Positions 37,487-47,886 of a stretch of DNA of 64,000 nucleotides are shown here, one piece after another (position 1 is the stretch's first letter; the number at the start of each line of letters is the position of its first letter). Source of the stretch: Alisma plantago-aquatica (taxonomy: Eukaryota > Streptophyta > Magnoliopsida > Alismatales > Alismataceae); contig OY856411.1 of assembly GCA_963693085.1 (NCBI GenBank), forward strand, positions 64,229,001 to 64,293,000, read 5' to 3'. The notes beneath the pieces were generated by a model. That model ran no database searches, had not been told where the DNA came from, and saw only the letters and a program-made list of their open reading frames with translations. A program made the position numbers and the translations under genes.

Positions 37487-38953
37487 CGTTGACCTAGAGG
37501 TTATACATTGTCCATATTTTAATAATGACTCAACCATTCCATTCATATGTATCTAATATGTGTATTCAAGATTGATTTCAGGTGTTAGGTACATAAAAAG
37601 GATCAAAAATCAAAAGCCCTAATTTGCTCAAGTTCAAGCTAAAAGCTATACAAATGTGTATTTTGGGAAATCTATGTAAATAACCTTAGAAGATTTTTAT
37701 AATCACTTATATTGATGTCTTGACTTGTAACTAAGATGAGAAAATTGATTGGGACACTAAACACCAAGTTTTAATCACTTTAGATGCACTTTAGAAAATT
37801 GATCACAGACAGTCAATCGGTTGAGTTCCAATCTCGACCGATCCTTCTGGATCAATTACCTAAAGAAGGCATCGGTCGAGTAGTGGTTTCACATAACTCG
37901 ACTGATCGAGTAACTGACCAATTTGATTTTCATTGGTCGTTCGAGTTTACCCAGGGCAAACTCGACCGATGGTGAATATTGGCTTTGTTTTTTACTCTAT
38001 CAATCAAGTTACCTTTATTGAAACTCGACTGATTGCACTGAAGGGAATTTGTAGAAAAAGTGATTGTGACCGTTGGTGTGTTATTTGATCGAAAATAGAG
38101 TTGTTGCTTTGAGAAAAAATGGCTATATTTTGTCCCTAAGTGTCCCACAACTTAAAGGGGCACCCTCAGCTATAAATAAGACCTCTTAGAGTTCATTCCA
38201 AGGTTGCTCATTCACTACATGCTTGGTCCTAGCTTAGTTGAGAGTGTTCTAACCCTTTGAGCCCCTTTCTCTCTCTAGCTTCAAGTCAAATTTGTGAGTA
38301 TGAGTGAGATATGTTCCTTTGTAAGAGAGCTACTCCATCTATTGATGTAAAGCTCTCCTCCACCATCTTCCTACCCTCTTTTCTATTGAAGAAAAGGTTG
38401 AGGATCTTCTCTGAGTGAAGGAGAAGGAGTTGCTATTCTTCAAGGTAGAAGAAGGCAAGGTGTTCCAGATCTCCAAGTGAAGGAGATAGGCAAGGAAAAT
38501 TCTCAAGAAGGATAGGTAATCCCTTGAAGGCCGAAGACTTGAAGAAGGAGTGGGTAAGTCCATGTTGATGTCTGAAGACTCCATAGTTCTAGTGGGTAAG
38601 CTCCTTCTATAGGTTGAAGATCCTTGCTTGAGGTACTAAACCCTTGGATGAATGCAGTTTTATCTTGTAATCTTATGATGGAATATAAGAGTACCAAGAT
38701 TGCAAAGTCCTAGATCCTAACAACCTCTAGGTAGTAGACTGACTTACTTTATGTTTGAAGTGAGGAATCACTCTAAACCACTTTATCTAAGTGTATGTTC
38801 TTCTTTGTCTCTTATCCTTGTTGTGCATGTTAGTTAGGATCTCAAATTGAATAATTGTTTAAGATTCTACACTTAATATAATTTGGTGGTCTAATTTGTT
38901 TAGTGAGATTTGTGAAGCTCTATTCACCCCCCTCTAGAGCCCTTGATCCAACA
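37487..38953 (+). repeat. 5' LTR of the Sirevirus-like element
   Basis: A 1467-bp LTR, CGTTGACCTAGAGG (first base changed from T) to GATCCAACA. It has a TATAAATA box at 38171-38178. A cluster of CTCGACCGAT / ATCGGTCGAG motifs occupies 37800-38035. Confidence 0.9.
38171..38178 (+). promoter_or_regulatory. TATA box of the Sirevirus 5' LTR
   Basis: TATAAATA lies about two thirds into the LTR. It is mirrored at 48662-48669 in the inverted 3' LTR. Confidence 0.55.
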
Positions 38954-38955
38954 AG

Positions 38956-38970
38956 TGGTATCAGAGCAGG
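38956..38970 (+). other. Primer-binding site (initiator-Met tRNA)
   Basis: TGGTATCAGAGCAGG, starting two bases after the LTR end. Confidence 0.85.
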
Positions 38971-39003
38971 TCTTATCCAAGCTACTTCCACAAATCGGAG
39001 AAG

Positions 39004-41075
39004 ATGGGTGATTTAACACTTGGATCTCTCAACTTGGAGGGAAGCTTCTCCGTACAACCTCCAATCTTTGACAAAACCAACTTCCTCTATTGGAAGAGAA
39101 GAATGCAGTTCTATCTCCAAGGAGTTAGCTATGAGATGTGGAAGGTGGTGCATCTAAAGTACGAAGATCCAAAAGGGGAAATATCCATGTAGACGGAAGC
39201 CCAAATGAAGCAAGCTCAGCTCAATGCCAAAGCAATGAGCATCATCCATGCAGCCCTCACCCCATCTGAGTTCAACCAGATCTCCTCTTGGGACACCGCA
39301 CATGAAATTTGAAACAATCTATGTGTCACCTATGAAGGAACGGAGTAAGTAAAGGAAGCCAAGATCTATATGCTTGGTGGTCTACTTGATAACTTCAAGA
39401 TGGGTAAAAATGAAAGAGTGGCAGATATTTACATAAGATTCAATGTGATCATCAATGGATTGGCAGCCCTTGGTAGTGTGATGGACAAAGGAACTATCAA
39501 TTCCAAAATCTTAAGATCTCTTCCAAAGAGGTCGGAGCCCAAAGTTACTTCCATTGAAGAAGTGTACAAGCTTAGTGAATTGTCAACCGAGGAGCTGGTT
39601 GGTAATCTTCAAACCCATGAACCAAGGCTTGATAAGCAAGAAGAAGAAGAAAAGAGAGAAGAGAAGGAGTCCAAGAAGATCAAGGACACAACTTTCAAAA
39701 CTCAAATTGAAGAGATGGTTCAGTAGAAACAACCTACATTCAAGTCCCCTACTCCTTCCTCAAAGATGAAGCCCCAAATGAGCATGAAGCTTACTACTCC
39801 AGTGGCAAGCAAGGGGAAGCCTTCTTCATCAAATCCTAGATGCTATGAATGTAGCCAAAAAGGCCATTACAAGAGTGACTGCCCCAAGGCCAAGAAGAGC
39901 CATCACAAGAGCAGCCACAAGAAAGACAAGGAGTACAAGAGAGAAGGCAAGTACAAGAGAAAGGAGAAGAAAGAAAGAAGAAGTAAAGATGCAACTCATA
40001 CAGTTTGGGAGGAGTCTTCCTCAAAATATTCAAGATCTAAAGATAGAGAATGCCACCTTGCTCTCATGGCCTCTACAAGTGAAGATGTAGGTGAGGTAAG
40101 TGAGGTAAGTGAGGTAAGTGAAGACAATTTGCATGATTTATCTAAGGAAACTCTTATTGATGTGCTAAATGATTGTTGGTCATCTTTTACTAAATGCAAA
40201 TCTAAAAGGAAAACATTAGGCAAGATAATATATGATCTTTATGTTAAAATTGATATTCTTTATAAAAATGAAAAATTGCTCATTGATAGGATATATTCTT
40301 TGAAAGGGCAATTTCTTGAGCTTGAGCTTCAATACAATGGAGTAGAAGTTGAGAATGGTGTCTACCTTAAGAATATTGTAGATTTTAAGGAAGATAACCA
40401 AAGATGACAAGATGAGATAGATATTCTTGAAACTAAAAATGTAGAACTTAATCTCATTGATGAAGCTAGGAAGTAAAAATTCATGTCTATCAAAAGGAAA
40501 TTCTTTTGCTTAAATCTGAAAATGCTAAGTTTCTTGCTCAAGTTAATGATCTATCTTCTAGACCTATTTTGCAAAGTAATGAGGTAGCTAGTACTACTTT
40601 AGAATGTGATTCCTTTCATACTAAAGCCCTCTACTTAGAGGTTGACCTATTACATGCTAGAGATGATCTTGCTAGTTTATCTTCTACTGTCATTAACCTT
40701 AGTGATTATAATGCTAAGTTAAGATCTTCTTTGCAAAAGTTTCTTACGGGAAAGAAATCCCTTAATGTTGTCCTAGAACACTCTACCAAACAAATTGGTA
40801 CTAGTGGTTTAGGATATGATGGGACTGCTCCCAAAGGTAAGAACAAGAACAAGAGTAAGGGTAAGAAGAAGAGTGTGGAACCTCCAATCTTCCATGGAGA
40901 GACTTTTGGCACTAAGAACCCTATGGTATGTGTTCATTATAAATGTGATGATAATTACTCTCTACTTATTGTCCTTACAAACTAAAGGGGGCCAACCTAA
41001 AGATGAAATGGGTCCCCAAGCTAACCCCAGATCTCAAAGTTTGAGTTGGGTATCAACATCCTTCTTTCATGCAGG
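39004..41075 (+). pseudogene. gag: Sirevirus gag, broken
   Basis: It starts at the ATG 51 bp past the LTR, giving MGDLTLGSLNLEGSF and FDKTNFLYWKRRMQFYLQG, a typical copia gag start. A conserved YIRFNVIINGLAALG block follows. The zinc knuckle CYECSQKGHYKSDC (CX2CX4HX4C) is at 39840-39882, followed by a Lys/Ser-rich linker and a long coiled-coil C-terminus (40060-40985), as in Sirevirus Gag. In-frame stops occur at 39190, 39310, 39346 and 39724, with further breaks near 40405 and 40475. A tandem GTAAGTGAG repeat (40096-40122) encodes a VSEVSEVSE run. Not functional. Confidence 0.85.
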
Positions 41076-41430
41076 TCAAAAAAGGTAGTAAGGAACAAAG
41101 AAAGGTTAGTGGCACAAGGTTACAATCAACTGGAAGGTATTGATTTTGATGGAACTTATGCGCTTGTTGCTAGACTTGAATCTATTAGAATGCTACTTGC
41201 CTTTTCTAGTTATAAAAATTTCTTGCTATATCAAATGGATGTTAAAAGTGTGTTTTTGAATGGTACAATCGAGGATGAAGTATTTTTTGCTCAACCTCCG
41301 GGTTTTGAAAATGACAAGCTACCTAATCATGTTTATTTGTTGCAAAAATCTCTCTATGGACTCAAACAAGCACCTCGAGCTTGGTATGAGAAATTAAAGA
41401 ACTTTTTGTTAGACAATGGGTATGTCATGG
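41076..41430 (+). pseudogene. pol: Sirevirus reverse transcriptase, N-terminal fragment
   Basis: The frame gives [18 protein letters not shown], a [11 protein letters not shown] block (normally DVKSAFLNG) and [15 protein letters not shown], the standard copia RT motifs before the YVDD box. It ends at DNGYVMG (41430). The YVDD-containing continuation is found inverted at 53363. It is joined directly to gag, so protease, integrase and the RT start are deleted. One of the two junctions is therefore a deletion and the other an inversion breakpoint. Confidence 0.85.
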
Positions 41431-41611
41431 GCAAATATTGTTGCCTGGGACTGATGAGACAAAGTACCCACCGGACTGCGAAGACTCAGATCTTAAGCAG
41501 TTTGGTATGGTTGACACTTGGATAGTCCACTTGCCTACCATGGGCATGAAGTCGTGGCTGTGCGCCTCTCCTCCGGCAGACACATGACGGGCAGAGGTCA
41601 AATATGTCCCA
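41431..41611. other. Non-TE flank inside the inversion
   Basis: About 180 bp of moderately GC-rich unique-looking sequence between the RT breakpoint and a TIR element. No coding region recognised. Confidence 0.4.
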
Positions 41612-43080
41612 TAAATTCTTAAAAATTCTACACATAGTCACCTTACTACCAGCTCACTCACCCGGTTCTTAAGAATAGCTGTCAGCAGCAATTAAAGTAA
41701 TAAAGGATGAGGGAAGTAGAAGAGAGAGAAAATATTTTTGTCCATAACTTTTAATCTAGAGCGTATTTTTTGATGAAATGAATTGTATTAGAATCCTTCT
41801 AGAAGATACTTTCCAACAAGACTAGTGTTGACATATTTTGAAATAATGATAATACACGAGAAACATAGTACCATATATTAGGATACCATACACATGTTCT
41901 GGGTATAGACGTATAGTACTTGTGAGTATTGTACTTTTGAATGAAAGAGGATTAATAGTACTCGTGAGTAGTGTACTTATGGATCCATAAGTACTGTATC
42001 CACTTATTAATACTCAAGCATAAGTACAATACCTACCAAATTACAAAACTAAGCATAATCATATAACTGATGTAGAAGTATAAGTACAGTACCTACAGAA
42101 TCGCATAGCAACATTAGTCATCTGAACAATTTCTTTTACAAAATGCAGACATAATTTGAGTACCCACATGTTAATGACCTCAAATGTACAATGCACATCA
42201 GATCAAGAATCACCTATAAAATACAACCATAAGTATTGTACTCACTTGTTAATTTCAACTCAGTTACTGACGCTTAAGTACAGTACCTAACAAATTATAA
42301 ATCAAGTATAATTATATAACTGGACTAGAAGCATACGTATAATACCTACGAATTGTCATAGTAACATTTGTCATCTGGACAAAATTTTTTTTACAAAATG
42401 CAGACATAAGTTGAGTACCCACTTGTTAATGATCTCAAAAGTACAATGCACATTAGATAAAAAATCAGCTATAAAATGCAACCACAAGTATTGTACCCAC
42501 TTGTTAATTTTTACTCATTTAGTGAAGCATAGGTACAGTACCTAACAAATTACAAAATCAAGCATAATTGTATAACTAGTCTAGAAGTAATATATCTCAA
42601 TATATACAATATTTTGTTTTGGGGTACAGTAAATGTGTCATGAGGTACAGTTCGTCAGCAAGTAAAGTTTCGTATAGTACCTCCAAAATGGGAGTAGTAC
42701 ATATCAATATTTAAAAATATCCTAAAATGTGAATATACGTAATGTATCCTAAAATACAGAAATACTAGTATTTTGTTGTACGATACCCTTATTTTGAAGT
42801 TTTGTACTTTTGATACTTCTCTTATCTATTTTTTATACTTCTCTCATATTAAATTTTTCTCTAAAATATGTCAATATTGGTTTTGTTAGAAAAGATTTTT
42901 TTGTGAATCTACTGCTTTTTATTTCGTTCAAAAATACATTGTGGATCAAAAGTTATACATAAAATATGTTTCTCTCTCTTCGATTCTGCTTTCTCTGCCA
43001 CATCAGCAATCAACAATTCTCAAGAATCGGGTGGGAGCCTCGGGGTGAGGATAGGTGCCTCTAGCGCTGCTCTAAATTCT
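41612..43080. mobile_element. Non-autonomous TIR element with long inverted repeats
   Basis: Sequence around 41640-41850 is an imperfect inverted copy of 42835-43060. Shared landmarks are CACCCGGTTCTTAAGAAT against CACCCGATTCTTGAGAAT, GAAGAGAGAGAAA, CATAACTTTTAATC / TATAACTTTTGATC and TTGACATATTTT. TAAATTCT occurs at 41612-41619 and again at 43073-43080, an 8-bp candidate target duplication. This suggests a Mutator-like or hAT-like MITE of about 1.45 kb. The exact termini and superfamily are unsure. No transposase is present. Confidence 0.65.
41995..42600. repeat. Tandem repeat, unit about 254 bp, about 2.4 copies
   Basis: GCATAAGTACAATACCTACC at 42018, GCTTAAGTACAGTACCTAAC at 42272 and GCATAGGTACAGTACCTAAC at 42527 head successive diverged monomers. 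Each carries AAGCATAATNNTATAACT, ACAAAATGCAGACATAA and GAGTACCCACNTGTTAATG. The repeat forms the core of the TIR element. Confidence 0.8.
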
Positions 43081-44472
43081 CGGCCTAGCTGTTATAGTTG
43101 TGGGTGAGAAAAAGGGCTTCCCTTGTAAGGGGACAGAGGGTAAGGGTGTCTGCCAAATCACAATCGTGCCATTCCTCTGAGTCACGGAGGGCCAGAGCTT
43201 AACGGATGGGCGGAAGGTGTCTTGCCAACAATCCTTGCAGATATGACAACACTAGCAATGAGACTGCTTTGCTAGTTTGCGGGATTTCGAGGGGTGAGTC
43301 GCGTGGAAGGCTTCGGACAGTTGTCTCCACGTTGCTATTTTTGCTAGAATAGGAGAATTGATGGGAGAACATGCATGTTCAAACTGAACTCGGCCTGAAA
43401 AGGGCCCCACAGTTCATGCATTGCAAACTATACAGTACAGTGTTCTTTACAAAATTATTGTTATTTGTGTTTAATTCATGATTACTATATAGCTTACTTC
43501 ATTATATATGCTAAAGTCGTCATTTCCATACATAATTCTATATACGACCATTACTTTTCCATTTTGCTTATTGTGTGTCCACCAACTAAATAACATCAGA
43601 ATTCAATAAACTAATTAACACGACAGTTGTCTTTCCCCATTTGATCTCACCCCAGTTTGCTATTTTTCATCCAATTGTTGATAACATGCCAACCAAGGTT
43701 TCCATCCTACCCAAAGTAAAAAGACGTTGCAATCAGAAATTGGCGTTACAAACCTTTTCTTCCCATTTCAATCCAAACCAAATGTAGCTTGGAGCAACCT
43801 ACACTTGCAACATTTGTCTATGGCACACAACTTCTAAAATCTGGTAAGCGGCCCACTTTCATAGCTTAAGAGCCTCAGGGTTCTTGCATTGCAAACTATA
43901 CATTATTATTTACTAAATTATTGTTTTTTGTGTTTTAGTCACAGTTACTATATAGCTTGCTTCACTATATATGACAAGGTCATCGTTTTCATAAAAAATA
44001 CTATATGCAGTCATTACTTTTTTATTTTGCGCATTGTGTCCATCATCTGAATATAGTGTCAAATTTTCATAAGACAAATCTACAACTGTATGTCTGAAAT
44101 AATATCATTGTAGAGAGCATCTTCAAGACAAGCTATCATCCTAAAGGTACGACATCCATTAATGTTTCATACAAACTAGTCTTACAGTCCAACCAATCTA
44201 CTTTTAACATTAAACAGCCAAATATGCTAATTTGCTCGACATATCAAAGAAACATGCAAGTCATGAATGCATCGCATCCAACCCAAAAAAGAACCGTACC
44301 ACCACTGAGACTTTAATCATTTTATTGACTCCTGCCACATTAGATTCACGATATCAACATTTATAGCCTCACAATAAGGAACCCATAACTAGATTGAGAT
44401 ATATTAATCCCTCCAACAAAATTACTTTTCCTCTTGCTGATCGTGGCGCACAAAACTTGACCTGACCTATAT
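43081..44472. other. Gene-free flank with a diverged 0.48-kb direct duplication
   Basis: No coding region is visible. A block at about 43405-43580 (CATTGCAAACTATACA, ACTATATAGCTTACTTCA, CATTTTGCTTATTGTGT) recurs at about 43882-44055 in diverged form. Confidence 0.6.
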
Positions 44473-45339
44473 TGGAAAAAGGATTAGGATTCCAGCACAT
44501 GCCTAATTGGATTTGGCCTTGAGTAGGAGTTGGCTTGTGCTAACAATCCTAATAGGAATCAAATCTAAAAGGAAAGGAAGATGGCTCCCTATGTGCAACA
44601 TAGAGTTTGAGTATGATTTGGACTAGGACTTGGACAAGGATTTCTACTTGCAACCACATGCCATGGAGGCCTATAAATAGAGGCTCTGGGGGAGGCCATT
44701 GAGATCATCCACCGGTTGACATGTGATCCTCCAGTTGCTTGTTGGTGCTTTCTGTGGTAGAGGCTGTCAGAGAACAAGAACGACTGGAGGAGTTCTCTTG
44801 GTTGAATAAGAGAGGGTCAGCGACTTTGCCTTTAAGTAAAGTAGCGGCTGACAGTCGATGACACATTGGGTGCACTGACAGTGCAGCTCTCTTGGTTGAT
44901 AAGAGAGAGCCAGTGACTTTTTCTTGAAGTAAAATAGCGGTCGGCGGTTACACACACAATGTTGCCATAGTCCGACCCAGTCAGTGATCACAGTGGCATC
45001 AAGCAGTTCCCAGCAACGACAGCGGCCTTGTTAGGAGATCAAGTAAATAAGGATATTTTGTACACATTGGTGTGATTCTCTTCTTCCTCATCTTTAGTTC
45101 TCGTGTGCAGAAAGCTACCTAGATTTAGGGGGTAATTAAATCCAGACAGTGTAACTTGTAATCGTAATTACATAGTGCTTGTTGGCTGGTATTGCCCAGT
45201 AGTTTTTCTCTGTTTGTCTTGGGGAGAGTATTCCATGTCAAATCTGGTGTTTCTTCTTTGGGTTTATACGCTTGTCAGTAATGCTTCCGTAATAAGTTTT
45301 TATCACATCTGGGACTGTATCAGTGCAACATCCCCAACA
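44473..45339 (+). repeat. 5' LTR of the Tork-like element
   Basis: An 867-bp LTR, TGGAAAAAGG...CCCCAACA. It has a TATAAATA box at 44672-44679. It is collinear with 36091-36957 reversed. Confidence 0.88.
44672..44679 (+). promoter_or_regulatory. TATA box of the Tork 5' LTR
   Basis: TATAAATA within CCTATAAATAGAGGC, about 200 bp into the LTR. It is conserved in the opposite LTR at 36751-36758. Confidence 0.6.
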
Positions 45340-45341
45340 AG

Positions 45342-45354
45342 TGGTATCAGAGCA
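45342..45354 (+). other. Primer-binding site (initiator-Met tRNA)
   Basis: TGGTATCAGAGCA, two bases after the LTR end. Confidence 0.85.
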
Positions 45355-45379
45355 CAGGTTGCAGATACTGGTCCAGATG

Positions 45380-46150
45380 GGGAAGGATGAAGATGGGACG
45401 ATGACAAAGTTGACAAGCACAAATTGATAGATTTGAAAACTGAAGATGGAGGATATTCTCTATTGAAAAGATCTTTACGATCCAATAGAGGGACAAAAGC
45501 CAAAGAGTACGTCTAATGTGGACTGAAAGAGATTAAATAGAAATACTATTGGAAAAGTTTGAAAGTTGCTCAACATTTTCGTGTTCCATCACGTCTCAGA
45601 AGAGACCATTGTCAAAGATCAATGGGAGAAGCTCAAGAAGTTATATGAGCGGAAGGATGCCACAAATAAAGCTTTTTTTAATAGAAAGTTGGTGAACCTC
45701 AAGTACCGGGATGATACAAGCATCATCAAGCATATGAATGAATTCTAAAGCCTTGTAAATCAACTGGGGTCCATGAAAATAGTTCTTGATGATGTACTCC
45801 AGGCTCTACTTCTTCTGAGATCATTACTTGATAGTTGGGAGACGCTAGTAGTGACAGTCAGCAATTTTGCATAGGAAGGCACGTTGACACTTGGCCAGGT
45901 GAAGAGCAGTCTACTGAATGAAGAGACTCGACGATGAGCCTAGGGAGATAACGGATTAGAGGTGCAATTCATAGAGATCATAGGCGTTGATAGAGAGATA
46001 AATCGTGGCAGATCTAAGAGTCATGGTGACTTCTAGAATTGTGAGAAGTCTCATGGTAGATCTAAGTCAAAGAGTAGTATAGGGTGCTTCCATTGTGGCA
46101 AGCCAGATCATTTTAAAAGGGATTGTAAGGTTTGTAAAAAAACATGGGTC
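45380..46150 (+). pseudogene. gag: Tork-like gag, broken
   Basis: 45566-45748 contains the UBN2-type gag block ...ETIVKDQWEKLKKLYERKD and a YRDDTSIIKHMNEF stretch. A stop replaces the next residue. Downstream are LGSMKIVLDDVLQALLLLRSL and the zinc knuckle CFHCGKPDHFKRDC at about 46089-46130. Stops and a frame change upstream of the knuckle make it non-functional. Confidence 0.8.
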
Positions 46151-47886
46151 TAAAGCCGAAGACAAGCAAGATGATGACAAGAATACTGTAGTGACACTCT
46201 CAGATGACAGGGATGATGACGATGATGTGGTCTTAGCAGTCCAAGAGCAGTGTTTACATATTGAGGATGATGATTCTGAGTGGGTGGTGGATATTGTAGC
46301 TTGTTATCATGCTTCACCGAGTAAGAAATTCTTTACTTCATATAGAAGGGGAGATTTCGGGAGGGTGAACATGGAAAATACTAGCTTCTCTTGAATTATC
46401 GGGATTGGAGACATTTGTGTTCAAACAAGTGTTGGTTACATGCTCACAGTGAAGGATGTTTGTCACGTTCCAGATTTGCAGCTGAGTTTGATATCTGGTT
46501 CATTCTTTCATAGAGAAGGTCGTCATCTATATTTTGGTGGTGGAAAATACAAGATCACCAAGGGAGCTTTGGTTATGGTATGAGGCAAATTGTGTCATAA
46601 ATTGTACAAGACCCAACTTAAAGTGCTCAAAGGTGGTCATATACATACAATTGAGGATCACCAGATAGATCTATGGAACAGATGACTAGGACACATGAGT
46701 GAGAAAGGCTTGAAGCTTTTATTAAAGAAGAGATTGATTCGTTGTGGCAAGGATACTGGTCTCTGTTCATGTGATGAATGTCAGACAGGAAACCATCGAC
46801 GTATTTTTTTCAAGACAAGATCAAAGGTGAAGTCACAGCTTCTGCAACTTGTTCATTGGGATATCTACGGTCCATTTGATGTGGCTTCACTAGGTGGCAA
46901 TAGGCTTTTTGTCACATTCATTGATGATGCATCTAGAAAGGTGTGGGCCTACTTATTTAAGATGAAGGACTAGTCTTTCGGTGTTTCCAGAAATTTCATA
47001 CATGGTGGAGCAGGAGACAAAGAAAAAGTTGAAGTGTCTCGGCACGGGCAATGGAGGAGAGTACACCACTAGGGAGTTCCAGGATTATTGTACATAACAC
47101 GGAATACTACATGAAAGGATAGAGCCTGGCACACCACAACACAATGGTACAACTGAGAGAATGAATCGTACCATAGTGGAGAAAGTTAGACGCATGTTGA
47201 AGATTGCAAAGTTGCCAAACACATTCTACGACGAGGTAGTACGTACTGCCTGTTATCTAATTAATCGATCTCCATAAGTTCCTTTGAGGTTTGATATACC
47301 TGAGAAGGTATGGACATGCACGGCTGCATCCTATGATCATCTAAGAGTATTTGTGTGTAAGGCTTATGCACATGTTTTAAAGGAAAAGAGGAAAAAGCTG
47401 GATGATAAATGGGTGACATGTATTTTGTTTGGCTATGGAGATCATCAATTTGGCTACAAGTAATGGGATCCTATAAAAAGGACCATGAGCAGACACAAAT
47501 ATGTGGATTTCTATGAGAGAAAAATAGTTACAAAGCCTGAGAGTGATGATGTAGAGGCTACATGATCAGGTGATAGTTCTTCTAATGATGAGTATGAAGA
47601 TGCGTCAACTTCTTCACTGGTGCAGTCTTCAGATGACAAAGAAGAGAAGCAAGATCACCCTAAACAGCAGAGTGAGAGCATGTCGAGTGTTCCTGTTCTA
47701 GACACTCAAATGAGTGATTTATATGCACAGTTAGAGACTTCTGGGCAGGGGGGCAAGATCATCTCTAGGTAGAGTCCTCAGAACAATAGTTGAGGAGGTC
47801 TGACATAGTTCATCATCCTTCATCTAGATATCTGACATCTCAGTATATTCTCCATACTATTCAGGGGGAGCTAGAGACTTATCATC
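46151..47886 (+). pseudogene. pol: Tork-like protease and integrase region, broken
   Basis: The protease site reads EWVVDIVACYHASP, where DSGA is expected, so the catalytic Ser-Gly is lost. The GAG-pre-integrase zinc finger is LGHMSEKGL plus CDECQTGNH (46690-46800). Integrase follows: VHWDIYGPF (first Asp), a disrupted NGGEY stretch (47050) and PGTPQHNGTTERMNRT (Glu). After that come FGYGDHQFGYK and an acidic Ser-rich linker. Stops occur at 46392, 46580, 46686, 46972, 47274, 47463 and others. Confidence 0.8.

Larger units (their letters stand above)
37487..41430 (+). mobile_element. Sirevirus-like Ty1-copia element, 5' half
   Basis: LTR, primer site, gag and the first part of reverse transcriptase. 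It is cut at about 41421-41430 within RT. Its 3' half is at 47887-53363 on the opposite strand. The target duplication ATGAT (37482-37486) is matched by ATCAT at 47882-47886, its reverse complement, next to the other LTR. Protease and integrase are deleted at about 41080. Confidence 0.85.
44473..47886 (+). mobile_element. Tork-like Ty1-copia element, 5' half (inverted relative to its 3' half)
   Basis: LTR, primer site, gag, protease and integrase on the + strand, ending at 47886 in ELETYH just before the reverse transcriptase. The next residues of that reading frame are found at 37486 reading leftwards on the - strand. The Sirevirus insertion and the later inversion account for the separation. 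Confidence 0.85.
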
